In this document: positions 32,508-42,381 of the stretch, piece after piece | Position numbering within the stretch: the first letter of the stretch is position 1 | Layout: each line of letters starts with the position of its first letter | Assembly (NCBI GenBank): GCA_963698405.1 | Contig: CAVOQT010000010.1 | Span: forward strand, 1-64,000 | Source of the DNA: SHZI01 sp963698405 | Lineage (GTDB): Bacteria > Pseudomonadota > Gammaproteobacteria > Steroidobacterales > GCA-2729495 | Reading direction: 5' to 3' | DNA length: 64,000 nt | Program-made: the position numbers and the translations under genes | The notes under the pieces: model-generated | What the model was told of the DNA's origin: nothing | Seen by the model: the letters and a program-made list of their open reading frames with translations, nothing else | Databases searched by the model: none

Positions 32508-33362
32508 CGCGGGCAATACATTGAAAATGAAACTGACGGTCGCGAGCTCGCTGTCGACTCGCACGTGCAATACGGACAGTCGAAAACGCACTTTGGCGAG
32601 ATCAGCCAGTTCGCCCTTGAGGTGATTGTCGCGGTAGTCGGCCCAGCCCTGGTTGAGGTGCTTGCCTTCGATCATCAGAAAGCGCTCGTCAGCCAGCACG
32701 AATTTTTCCGGAGCCGCGGCATCGCCTGAGGTCAGCGTTGCGTGGTAAGCGGTCAGTGCCGTAACCACTTCAGCTTCTGCTGGCGACAGCTCGCTCCCGG
32801 TCAATGCGACCGGGGTTGCTGCGACAGCAGGCGCATGACCTACCTCAGCCGGGCCGGCTTCATCATGCGAGTGTTCCTCGTCGGATCCATGCTCGTGGCC
32901 GTCATCGCCAGCCTGGGGCAGGGCCATAACGCCGAGTCCATGTCTGTAGACGAGATCGGCACCGCGCAATCCGGTACCCGTGAGTCCGGCCAGCGCAATG
33001 ACCATCAATAGCGTGAAGGCCAGACCCACGCCCTGTCCGCGACGTACGCGCAGCGCATTCCACAGCGCCAGCAGCACGAACAAGGTAGCGGTTCCAAGTG
33101 CCCAGAACTTGTGGTTTTCCATTGCGAGATGTGCGGCATCGTCATGAGTGACTGACCCCGCCGCCTGCAAGCCCGCTGCGACCGTCAGCACGGTCAGGGC
33201 TGCACCCAGCCACAGGTTCCAGTTCGCGGTGGCCTCTATGCCGTTGAACGGGCGGTTGCGCCCGGCAATCGCCGAGATAGCGAACAGCACGACCGCGATT
33301 GTCAGCAGGGCAATCGTGAAGTGCACGAAGATCGGGTGCCAGTTGGGGGCGATGTCGATCAT
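32412..33362 (-). CDS. DUF2231 membrane domain fused to a SnoaL/DUF4440-like domain
   Basis: 316 residues. The N-terminal half is a four-helix DUF2231 membrane domain (NWHPIFVHFTIALLTIAVVL and helices to ~150), a family proposed to bind heme through its histidines. A His/Asp/Glu-rich linker (DGHEHGSDEEHSHDEAG) could bind metal. The C-terminal ~125 residues resemble a nuclear-transport-factor-2-like fold, ending GSGRGTASLVRTGDGWKLQQLHTS. The fusion is uncommon to me. It converges on the DUF4344 gene with a 96-bp overlap. Role unknown; copper or heme handling is only a suggestion from the His-rich linker. Confidence 0.75.
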   Translation of the reverse strand: MIDIAPNWHPIFVHFTIALLTIAVVLFAISAIAGRNRPFNGIEATANWNLWLGAALTVLTVAAGLQAAGSVTHDDAAHLAMENHKFWALGTATLFVLLALWNALRVRRGQGVGLAFTLLMVIALAGLTGTGLRGADLVYRHGLGVMALPQAGDDGHEHGSDEEHSHDEAGPAEVGHAPAVAATPVALTGSELSPAEAEVVTALTAYHATLTSGDAAAPEKFVLADERFLMIEGKHLNQGWADYRDNHLKGELADLAKVRFRLSVLHVRVDSELATVSFIFNVLPASGPEMDFGSGRGTASLVRTGDGWKLQQLHTS

Positions 33363-33559
33363 GTGTGCAGGTCCTCAAAGACGTCATGCAGATCGGGGAG
33401 CCGTCAGGCCCTGATACGGCAACGCGGCATCGAAGCCTTCGGAATGCCGGTTCTTTCGTGGCATGATCGGTACTGGCAGCCATCCTCATGTAATGGCTGT
33501 CGCCGCGTCAATCAAAAGAATAGCGCCGCGATCACCATCAACAACGGAGTCAAAGAAAA

Positions 33560-34651
33560 ATGCATTCCAGACAGGTATTTCCAGATCGTATCCTGAGCGT
33601 CACCGGGCTGGCCGTGAGTCTGTTGCTCGTTGCGCCGCTGGCATCAGCTGAGGGCGTTGCAGCTCCGGCTGTCCAGGCAGGCACCGAGTTACCGGTCCGC
33701 CTGATTCCCAACGTGCCGAAGAACGCAGAGGCCTACTATGGTCCTGACAACCTGCATGTGATTGCCCAGACGCAGGATCCTGCAGCACTGAAGGCCGAGG
33801 GGCGGGACAGCGGCGCGCTGACCTATACCTTTACCGATCAGGGTACTGAAGTGCGTCGCATCAATGACAAGGGTCAGGATGCCTGTTCGTATTTTTTCCC
33901 CGACGGCAAGCGTCTGGTCTGGACTTCAACCAAAGACCACATGGATATGCCGGTAGGCAACTGGTCGGATTCAAACGACTATCCGCAGGGCGCGGAGTTG
34001 TATATCTCCGATCTGGACGGTGGCAACGTCAAGCGTCTTACCAATAACAAATACTATGAGGCGGAAGTCTCCGTGTCGCCGAACGGCGAGTGGATTGTGT
34101 TTGGTCGCCAGATCGACGGCAAGATGGATCTCTGGCGCATGCGTCCGGATGGCAGCGACGAGAAGCAACTCACCTTTACGGACGACTGGCAGGAAGGTGC
34201 ACCGTTCTATCTGCCGGACAACGAGACGATTCTCCACCGTGCCTGGAAGCGCAGCGAGTATGGCAAGGTCCGGCCGACGCCGATGACCGTCTTCACCATC
34301 AGGAACGACGGCAGCGAGCACATCGAGCGCACCTTCGACCATGACATGAACTGGGCGCCGTATCCGGCACCCGATGGCCGGCACTACGTCTTCGTGCGTA
34401 TCGTCGAGAACAACAACTGGGAAGTCTTCCTGGGCGATCTCGCCGGTGGCGAGCCGAAGCGTCTGACCTTCAACCCGGGCTTCGACGGTTTTCCCTCCAT
34501 GTCACCGGATGGCAAGAAGATGCTGTTCGCGCGCAGCACGGGCGGTGGCTTCATGTCGAACCTGTACACACATGTGATGGATGTTTCCTCGCTCAATATC
34601 GGGCCTGAAAACTGGAAGGGTGTACCGGCGATTTCGCCGCCGACGAAGTAA
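33560..34651 (+). CDS. Secreted TolB-like beta-propeller protein
   Basis: 363 residues with a signal peptide (SVTGLAVSLLLVAPLASAEG). The mature protein is built of WD40-like/TolB (PD40) blades: YISDLDGGNVKRLTNNKYYE, SPNGEWIVFGRQIDGKMDLW, MRPDGSDEKQLTFTDDWQEG and SPDGKKMLFARSTGGGFMSN. No peptidase domain follows the propeller, so it is a stand-alone propeller that probably binds a partner or ligand in the periplasm. It is 40 bp upstream of the ChaN-PDZ gene and likely cotranscribed. Confidence 0.8.
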   Translation: MHSRQVFPDRILSVTGLAVSLLLVAPLASAEGVAAPAVQAGTELPVRLIPNVPKNAEAYYGPDNLHVIAQTQDPAALKAEGRDSGALTYTFTDQGTEVRRINDKGQDACSYFFPDGKRLVWTSTKDHMDMPVGNWSDSNDYPQGAELYISDLDGGNVKRLTNNKYYEAEVSVSPNGEWIVFGRQIDGKMDLWRMRPDGSDEKQLTFTDDWQEGAPFYLPDNETILHRAWKRSEYGKVRPTPMTVFTIRNDGSEHIERTFDHDMNWAPYPAPDGRHYVFVRIVENNNWEVFLGDLAGGEPKRLTFNPGFDGFPSMSPDGKKMLFARSTGGGFMSNLYTHVMDVSSLNIGPENWKGVPAISPPTK

Positions 34652-34691
34652 CCGTTGGGCAGGGTCCGGTAGCCAGCAGGAGTTTTATTCG

Positions 34692-35936
34692 ATGAGCGAT
34701 GTTCCTGTGAGCGCAGGCGCGGGACGTCTGCTGGCGGTCGGCCTTGTGGCCGGGCTCTCTCTGGGCGCCCCGTGTGCGTTGATGGCGGATCAGGCCGTTC
34801 TGCATATGGAAATAGGGGATCCCGGCCGCAAAGGCCGGGAGATCCCGCTGGTGCTGGATGGCATCACCGATACCAGCACCGGCGCGCTCGTTACGCCGCA
34901 GGAAATGGCGCAGAAGCTGGCCGATACCGGCATTCTTTTCATCGGTGAGAACCATACCAACCAGGAGTTTCACGATGTGCAGATGCGCACTATCCGTGCG
35001 CTGCATGAAGCCGGTCGTGAGGTGTTGATCGGCCTGGAGATGTTTCCCTACACCGAGCAGGCGGTACTCGATAACTGGAACGCCGGTCGTTACACGGAGA
35101 ACGGATTCGTGGAACTGGCCGCCTGGTATGACAACTGGGGTTATCACTGGAATTATTACCGGAACATCTTTGCCTACGCGCGTGAGCAGGGCATCAACAT
35201 GTACGCGGTGAACAGTCCGCGTGAGGTGGTGAAGTCGGTACGCAGCAAGGGCTTTGACAATCTGAGCCCGGAAGAGGCAGCGCATCTGCCGCCGAAGCTT
35301 GCTGCCGACAACGACGAGCACCGCCGCATGTACCGCGCCTTCTTCGACAAGGATGACACCCTGCACATGAATGATGCGGCGCTCGACGGACTGTACCGCG
35401 CGCAGGCCATGTGGGATGCCACCATGGGCTGGAATGCATTGCAGGCGCTCAAGCAGCACGGTGGCCCGAACGCGATCATGGTGGTGCTGATCGGCGCCGG
35501 TCATGTGACCTTTGGTCTTGGCTCGGAGCGGCAGATTGCGCCGTATTACGACGGACGTATCGCTTCGCTGATCCCGGTCACCGTGGTGGACGAGGACAAG
35601 CAGCCGGTGAAGCAGGTGAGGGCCTCCTATGCGAGCTTCGTCTGGGGCTTGCCGGAGGAAATCGATACCGTCTACCCGAGTATCGGCGTGTCACTGATGG
35701 GTTCACTCGGCAAGGAGCCCGGTCAGATTATTCAGGTCAGCGGGAAATCTGTAGCCGAACGGGCCGGCCTCAAGGTTGGTGATGTGCTGTTGAGCCTCGA
35801 CGGAGTGTCTATTCCGTCAGAAAAGGTGCTGCGCAGGCTGATGGCTGATTACCGCTGGGGCGATAGCGCGAAGGCCGTGATCCGCCGGGATGGCCGGGAG
35901 ACGGCTGTAGCCATCAACTTCCGTCGTGCTCCGTGA
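34692..35936 (+). CDS. ChaN-family heme-binding protein with a C-terminal PDZ domain
   Basis: 414 residues from the ATG at 34692, preceded by AGGAG; an in-frame extension upstream overlaps the TolB-like gene and is rejected. After a signal peptide (VGLVAGLSLGAPCALMA) comes the ChaN/DUF399 domain (ILFIGENHTNQEFHDVQMRTI, LIGLEMFPYTEQAVLDNWNAG, MVVLIGAGHVTFGLG), which in studied members binds heme at a dimer interface. The last ~80 residues form a PDZ domain (AERAGLKVGDVLLSLDGVSI, final INFRRAP). A bidirectional terminator follows. A decayed copy of its 3' end is at 37071. Confidence 0.82.
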   Translation: MSDVPVSAGAGRLLAVGLVAGLSLGAPCALMADQAVLHMEIGDPGRKGREIPLVLDGITDTSTGALVTPQEMAQKLADTGILFIGENHTNQEFHDVQMRTIRALHEAGREVLIGLEMFPYTEQAVLDNWNAGRYTENGFVELAAWYDNWGYHWNYYRNIFAYAREQGINMYAVNSPREVVKSVRSKGFDNLSPEEAAHLPPKLAADNDEHRRMYRAFFDKDDTLHMNDAALDGLYRAQAMWDATMGWNALQALKQHGGPNAIMVVLIGAGHVTFGLGSERQIAPYYDGRIASLIPVTVVDEDKQPVKQVRASYASFVWGLPEEIDTVYPSIGVSLMGSLGKEPGQIIQVSGKSVAERAGLKVGDVLLSLDGVSIPSEKVLRRLMADYRWGDSAKAVIRRDGRETAVAINFRRAP

Positions 35937-35961
35937 AGCTCCCGGGTATTTCGGCCTGAAA

Positions 35962-35988
35962 AAAAACCCCGCGCAAGGCGGGGTTTTT
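35962..35988. terminator. Bidirectional intrinsic terminator
   Basis: Arms AAAAACCCCGC and GCGGGGTTTTT around a 5-base loop. U-tracts form on either strand, so it can end both the rightward TolB-like/ChaN message and the leftward PEP-CTERM gene. Confidence 0.92.
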
Positions 35989-36029
35989 CTCGAGTCCCGG
36001 GTTTTATCCCGACATTTTTAAGCAGAACT

Positions 36030-36860
36030 TCAGGCAGCCTTGCTGCGTAGCCGACGGCCAGCCAGGGCGACCAAGCCTGAACCGAGCAGCCAGAGGGCTG
36101 GCGGTGCCGGTACTGCAGCAGCCTCGAAGGTCATGAAGTGGGTGCCGGCGGCGGCGATATCGATGCCGTTCGACAGGATCAGCTGTCCGCCAGCAGGTCC
36201 GGTGGTATCGGACACGATCGTCCACAGGTCATAGGCGCCGTCAGTGGCGTCGCAACCACCGCCAGCAGTCATGGCCGTCAGCCCGCGAGGAATACCGGCA
36301 TGATCGCCATTTATGATATCGCCAGCGGTGTCATCACCGCCGATGGTGCGGTTTACGCAGTTGGCGTTGCCGCCGACGTTGTATGTCGCAAAGCTCGAAA
36401 TTACGAAATCAGCGCCGTTCAGCGTATTTGCACAGCCTTGGGCGCCAACGTTGGCCAAGAAGTTGCCTTCGATGCAGTTGTAGCTGGTGGCTGTCGTGGT
36501 CTGGGTTCCCGTGTTGATATTCAGATTGACGGTCTTGTCACTGATCACCGAAGAAGCAGCCGGGGCGCTGGACAGGTGAGAGGTGCTCTGGAACATCCCG
36601 GTCGCCGCCAGGGTGGTGCCGTCCCAGTCCCAGGTGGCCGTGGAACCGGTCACGCCATTGGCAATTTGCCAGGCAGAACCAAAGGTACTGCAACCCGTAC
36701 CGGCGGCGTTTGAAGGTGGTGTACATGCCTTGAAGACCTGAGTACTCAGTGTCCCGGAACTACTGCGGGTCTGGTCGCTCAGCAGTGTCAGAGACACCGC
36801 ACTCGCGGTGCCCCAAGCAGTCAACAGGGCCGCTGCGGCGATGATTTTTACTGTTTTCAC
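36030..36860 (-). CDS. PEP-CTERM sorting domain protein
   Basis: 276 residues. The GTG start at 36860 has AGGGGAT upstream; the signal peptide is IIAAAALLTAWGTASA. The mature part is Thr/Asn/Gly-rich and beta-like, with paired cysteines. The C-terminus AVPAPPALWLLGSGLVALAG plus RRLRSKAA is a PEP-CTERM signal, recognised by exosortases that cut and transfer such proteins to the surface or exopolysaccharide. About 230 residues of the body match the N-terminal half of the frameshifted gene at 37361 (shared GCSTFGS, WDWDGTTLAATGMFQSTSHL, GGQLILSNGIDIAAAGTH). No exosortase is present locally. Confidence 0.85.
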   Translation of the reverse strand: MKTVKIIAAAALLTAWGTASAVSLTLLSDQTRSSSGTLSTQVFKACTPPSNAAGTGCSTFGSAWQIANGVTGSTATWDWDGTTLAATGMFQSTSHLSSAPAASSVISDKTVNLNINTGTQTTTATSYNCIEGNFLANVGAQGCANTLNGADFVISSFATYNVGGNANCVNRTIGGDDTAGDIINGDHAGIPRGLTAMTAGGGCDATDGAYDLWTIVSDTTGPAGGQLILSNGIDIAAAGTHFMTFEAAAVPAPPALWLLGSGLVALAGRRLRSKAA

Positions 36861-37070
36861 GAACTGATCCCCTAATGTTTATCGTTATTTGATGGTATCG
36901 ACCAAAGCCTCTACCAATCCGACAGATCCGTATATCAATCGAGCTGCCCTTACGTGCTCAGCCCGTACCGAAACCAGATTCTTTTCCGTCTGATACCGAA
37001 TGTACACCTATGCTGCCAAGGTGCAACGTTTGTTTGACATAAGCAGGAGTCGATGTTTGTGGACTCGGTC

Positions 37071-37149
37071 GATAGCCAAAATGGCCATGATCCACCTGGA
37101 TAACAAGGAGATACCGTTGGATGTCAACTTGCGTCGCGCTCCTCGCTGA
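37071..37149 (+). pseudogene. Decayed 3' end of a second ChaN-PDZ gene
   Basis: In the 500-bp gap between the PEP-CTERM gene and its paralogue, one frame ends EIPLDVNLRRAPR and stop, matching the ChaN-PDZ C-terminus ETAVAINFRRAP and stop; GATAGC and GGCC(A/G)TGATC upstream also match its DNA. The fit breaks by an indel near 37078. No start or body is seen. The remainder of 36861-37360 shows no gene. Together with the paralogous PEP-CTERM-like gene this suggests that a chaN / PEP-CTERM pair was duplicated. Confidence 0.5.
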
Positions 37150-37360
37150 ACTGAGGTGAGCGAAACTGATTCAACTGGTTACGGCTTGTTCGTGTTCTGG
37201 TTATAAGCTACCTTCCATGCGGCATATAGACCGCGCGCAAGCATGGATCCAGCCAGATCCGTCGACATCGTGGGCTATAACTTGGGGTCCTGAATACAGT
37301 CGAAAAAAAGCCCGCTGCCAAGTATGAGGCAGGGCACTTTGCCGTTTCGGCAGACAGATT

Positions 37361-39475
37361 GTGTCGATTATGGTTTTTAAAAACGAGCGATTAAAAACTA
37401 AGGATGGTTTTGTGAGAAAAGCAATATCGCTGTTGGTGCTGCTTATCGTTTCAAACCTGGCTGGCGCAGTATCGTTGACCTTGGTTAACCGACAACACCC
37501 GCAGCAGTTCCGGCACGCTGAGCACCCAGGTATTCAAGACCTGTACACCGCCTCAAACACTGCCGGCACCGGTTGCAGCACCTTCGGTTCCGTCTGGCAA
37601 ACCACCAATGGCGTGACCGGATCCACGGCCACCTGGGACTGGGATGGCACCACCCTGGCGGCGACCGGCATGTTCCAGAGCACCTCCCACCTGTCCAGCA
37701 ACCCGAATGGTTCGGCGGTCATCAGTGACAAGACCGTCAACCTGAACATCAACACGGAAACCAGACCACGACCGCCACCAGCTACAACTGCGTCGAAGGC
37801 AACTTCCTGGGCAGCGTCGGGCGCCAATGGCTGTCTGAATACCGAGACAGGCGCAAATTTCACCAACGAAAGTTCCGCGCTGTACAACGTCGGCGGTAAT
37901 GCCAACTGCATGAAGCGTACGATCGGCGGTGACGATGTCAGCACCGGCAACGTTCGCGGTCTTTCAGCCGCAGCGGCTGGCGGCGGTTGCGATGCCACTG
38001 ACGGTGCCTACGACCTGTGGACGATCGTGTCGGACAACACCGGTACTGGTGGACAGCTGATCCTGTCGAACGGTATCGATATCGCCGCTGCCGGTACGCA
38101 CTACATGACCTTCCAGGCCATCGCTGATGCCGTCGATGATGGTCCTGTCGATGTACTGGAAGCGACGGCCACGGATATCAATATCGGTGCCAACGACATC
38201 GCCTTTACCGATTCGGTTACGGTAACGATCACCACCAACCCGACCAAGGGTCCGGTTCCACTGTCGCCAGTGCGACCGGGTCGCTGCTGCTGGCCAGATC
38301 ATTACCTACACCTCGAACGTCGGCGCAACGCGCACCGATACTTTCGTCTACTCCATGACCGACAGCGTCAACACCGATACCGCCACAGTTACCGTCAGCA
38401 TCTTGCCCTTCGGCGCCAATAACGATGTGGCCGCTACCACTCGTGGCGTGCAGCCCGCTGCCCATTGCGGTCGGCGCCAATGATGTTGGCTTCGGCAATA
38501 CTGTCAACGTCACTATTGCTAATGGCGGCGTATGCGACCGGGGTGGTACGGCTGCAGTAACCGCCGGACAGGGCGGTGCACCGGACGGTATCCGCGTTAC
38601 CTATACACCGGCCGCAACGGCCCCCGGCAGCGCCGGATATACGGAAACCTGTAGCTACACCATTGACGACGGCGTTGCGCCAGCTGATACGGCAAATATC
38701 GTCATCACGGTCAATAACTCGGTGCCAGCCGCCAACGACGGCAATGCCTCGGCGATCAGAATCAACCCTGGCGATGCAACGCTTGGGCGGACGGCAACGT
38801 TCACGTCTCCGGGCGCGGGCGGCAGCCTTGGTAATGCCGGTGTAACGACAGCCGGCAACGGTGCCCACGGCAGTACCAGCGTCACCGGCAACGTCATCAC
38901 CTACACGATCACGGACGCCAGCTTCGTCACCGGCAGCGACACCTACACCTACACCGTCACTGATCCCGACGGTGCTGACATCGATGAAACCGACAGCGGT
39001 ACGGTCACTGTTACCATCACCATCGAAAATGTTGTACCGACCATCACCGTCGGTCCGATCACGACGATTGCAAATACCCTGTCGGCAGCAATTACACCGA
39101 CATTTACCCTCGGCAACGGTTCGGTGGCACAGCACACGCTGGCGGTCACCACCAACGGTACCCAGGGCAGCTGTACATTCTCACCAGCCACTCCAGCCAG
39201 TACGACGGTAGCAGGTATCGACGGTCTACACAGCCGGTACCGTGGTCTATACGCCGAACGCCGGTTACACCGGCAGTGACAGTTGTACTCCTGACTCTCA
39301 CCGACCAAGCCGGTGCCGGCCAGACGGCGAGCGCTCACCATCAATGTCACAGTCAATCCGGCACCCGCGGGCCGCGGCGGCGGGGGCGCGCTCGACCTGT
39401 GGAGCCTGTCGCTTCTCGGCGGCCTCTCGTTTCTGCGCTTCAGGCGCAAGGCAGCCATGGCGACTGCGCTTGTAG
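37361..39475 (+). pseudogene. Frameshifted exported protein: PEP-paralogue domain, Ig-like repeats, GlyGly-CTERM
   Basis: One gene split over several frames. The N-terminus has a signal peptide (ISLLVLLIVSNLAGAVSL) and then a domain paralogous to the 36030 protein. Next come Ig/cadherin-like modules (DDGPVDVLEATATDINIGAN, TYTSNVGATRTDTFVYSMTD, TCSYTIDDGVAPADTANIVI, GSDTYTYTVTDPDGADIDET), and a tail RGGGGALDLWSLSLLGGL plus FLRFRRKA, which is a rhombosortase GlyGly-CTERM signal. At least eight indels are inferred (about 37488, 37548, 37760, 37827, 38250, 38290, 38455, 39220-39340). Two pairs compensate each other, restoring frame. The end is uncertain because the tail frame runs on into the TonB receptor; 39475 is the first stop in another frame. 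Confidence 0.7.
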
Positions 39476-42349
39476 TTGTCCTCGGCACAGGGCTCGCCAT
39501 TCCTGTCAGCGCTTCGGCACAGCAGGTTGAGGAAATCGTGGTCACCTCGCGCCGGATCGAGGAGAACCTGAAGGAGGTGCCGCTGTCGATCACCGCATTC
39601 GATGCCGGCACGATCGAGTCTGCCGGCATCACCAGCTCTGACGGACGTCGCCAACCTGACTCCCGGCCTGTCGTTTCTTCAATGCCTTCGGCGAGAACCT
39701 GCCGGTGCCGGTCATTCGCGGCATTGTGCCCCAGGATATCTTCGGCGTGAACGCGACGGCCATCTTTGTGGATGGCGTCTACGTCTCCGGACGCGAGGGC
39801 CTCAACTTCAGCCAGCTCGATGTCGAGCGCATCGAGGTTCTGAAGGGTCCGCAAAGCGCCATGTACGGCCGCAATGCCTTCGCTGGCGCCATCAACTACG
39901 TCACCAAACCGCCCAGCGACATATTCGAGTCCAAGGCCGAGACCGAGCTGGGCAACCGTGGCAAGCAGCGCGTCATGGGCTCGGTCAGCGGCCCACTCAT
40001 GGGCGATACCCTGACCGGCCGTGTATCGGCCATGTATGACGAGTGGGATGGGTCCTACGACAACACGCTGGCACCCGAGAACGACATCGGCGGCTATCGC
40101 TATCGCAGCCTCCAGGGCCGGCTTCGATGGCGGCCTGCGGACAACCTCGATATCAACCTCGGGCTGTACAGCTCCAACGACGAGATCGATGACGCCGCTG
40201 TCGGCGGAGTTCCGGCCAACTGCGAGGATCAGGTAGAGACAACCACCGAGGCTGCCGAAGAAGGGCCCTTCCCGCGCCTGCAGAACTGGTGTGGCCGGAT
40301 ACCGGATCTGGCGGCTCTTCCGGACAGGCTGGATCCGGCGCAGTTCCCGAACATGGTGCTGCTGCCCAATTCGATCACCGAAGACTCCATGCCCAAGCTG
40401 GGCCAGGCTGTCGGCGAGGACCGCGACCTGCTCCGTGGCAACCTGAATATCAGCTGGGATCAGGACTTCGGCACCTTCGATTTCCTGACCGGCTACTCCG
40501 ATACCGAGCAGAACAGTATTTCGGACTTCAACCGTACTTCGGGCGACTCGATGCCCCTGATCTATTGCCCTGACGCGACTACGGTTGTCCCCCCGGCGAC
40601 TTGTGACGATCCATTGGCTGGACGCGCGCGCCGATGGGTGTCTACAACATCGAAAACGGATCGCACGTCGAGGAATGGAGCCAGGAGATCCGGTTTACCA
40701 GCCTGCAGGACGAACCGCTGCGCTATATGGGTGGCTTCTACTACTACAGGTGGACCAGAAAAATTATCCCGGCGACCCGGTCGCGGTCGCCCAGTTTCCG
40801 GGTTCCTTCATGGACGTCGGCATTGGTCCTGCCCCATATCCCACTTCGCTGGCCATCGGTTCGTACATCTTCGGCCAGTCGCTGACTCCAAACGGTGCCA
40901 TCGATCCGGAAGTTCGCGTCAAGGAGCACGAGAAGACCGAGTCCTGGTCCATCTTCGGGGCCGTGGATTTTGATTTCGCCGACGCATGGACAGCCGGTGC
41001 CGAACTCCGTTATCTCGCAGGAGGCGCAGAAAGCCTACAACTTCCGGTACAAGCGCTGTGCACAGCCAGTTGACACTGCACACGATCCCTACGGTCCTTA
41101 CGGGACGGACGTTTTTCCATTCAACGATCCGCCAGTGGATGACTGCGGCGACGACTACTTTGATCTGCGGGTCATGGCATCCTGCATACCCATACCGATC
41201 GATGATCCCTGACAACCCGACTCAGGATACGAACGGGGATGGCATCGTTCACCCCGTACGAGGATGGTGCCTGCACGCCAGGGCAGGACTACGCCACCGC
41301 GCGTTTCAGCACTCTCACCGGACGACTGAGCCTGAAGTACAAGTTTGACAGTGGCTGGATGGTCTACGGATCTGTAGCCAAGGGCGAAAAACCCGGCGGC
41401 ATCCAGATTGTCGACGCAGACGTTCTGAATCCATCAGGGCAAGGGTTCAACCCCGAGGTGTCCTTCAATTCGTTTGATCCGGAGAAACTGATTGCCTATG
41501 AAATCGGCATCAAGGGCTTCACGCCGAACCAGCGGATTGGCCTCGACATGTCCGTCTTCTACAACGACTGGACCGACATTGTCTTGCGTCCAGCTCAGCG
41601 ACCGGTCGCCGCTGAGCGGCAGGCCATTCGAGCAGCCGGAAGGATTGAACGTCAACTCCGGCGATGCCGAGGTATGGGGTCTGGAGGTGTCGACCGACGT
41701 TGGATTCACCGACTATCTGACCGGCCGGTTTACGGTTGGCTGGACGGATGCGGAGATCAAGAACGCACGCATGGATACCTTCTCCCTGTTCCCGAGCTTC
41801 TACACCACCGAGCCGAGTTGTGTGCCTTCGGCCATCCAGGCCCTGCCAGTCGGCGATCAGGATGCCAAGGCAGCGTGGTGTCAGAAACTGTCCGGCGATG
41901 TGTCGGGCAACACCCAGATGCGTCAGCCTGAATGGCAGGGCAGCGCATCCCTGACCTATGAGAGACCCCTGACCGGCGACTGGACCTGGTTCGCGCGTGG
42001 CGATGCGAATTACCTGGGCAAGATCTACATAGGCAACGACAATCAGGGTTGGCTGCCTGACCGTACCAACGTCAACGTGCGACTGGGTGTACAGTCACCG
42101 CGCTATTCGGTCGAGTTCTGGGTTCGCAACCTGTTCGAGAACAACAACCCCATCGCGGCGTTCCGGGACATCTACTGGACCAACGACGACGATATTCAGG
42201 GTACTGCAGAACCCGGCACGTTTCCAGGACGCCTCGAACTTCGACGACTTCCCGCCCTTCCGCATGTCGATTTCCTACCCGAGCCTGCGCACCTACGGAC
42301 TGGTCGCGAAGATGCGCTTTGGGGGTGCGGAGACACTAGAGGTCTGTAA
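39457..42349 (+). pseudogene. Frameshifted TonB-dependent outer membrane receptor
   Basis: Starting at ATG 39457: signal peptide (ATALVVVLGTGLAIPVSASA), TonB-box-like EEIVVTSRRIEENLKEVPLS, plug domain (PVIRGIVPQDIFGVNATAIF, DVERIEVLKGPQSAMYGRNA) and barrel strands up to NVNVRLGVQSPRYSVEFWVR and YGLVAKMRFG. About nine single- or double-base indels interrupt it (near 39637, 39680, 40625, 40748, 41010, 41205, 41250, 41591, 42223); each side of every break is good receptor sequence with normal codon use and no internal stops. With the indels repaired it would be about 950 residues, normal for iron-complex or glycan receptors of the FecA/oar-like class. The ligand is unknown. Confidence 0.8.
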
Positions 42350-42381
42350 TCGGCTGGCTGAGCCAGTGATTCGTGTCTTGC

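Noticed and set aside
36861..37060. Sigma-54 promoter for the PEP-CTERM gene
   Set aside because: TGGCA occurs on the minus strand, but no correctly spaced TTGC element follows it.
37290..37360. Possible riboswitch or GEMM-like element before the 37361 gene
   Set aside because: There is a loose stem (CTGCC / GGCAG) but none of the conserved cores of known riboswitch classes; not enough to call.
39602..40039. Separate small genes in the 37-42 kb region
   Set aside because: The short frames join into two genes once single-base indels are allowed; each fragment alone is only a piece of the Ig-like protein or the TonB receptor.
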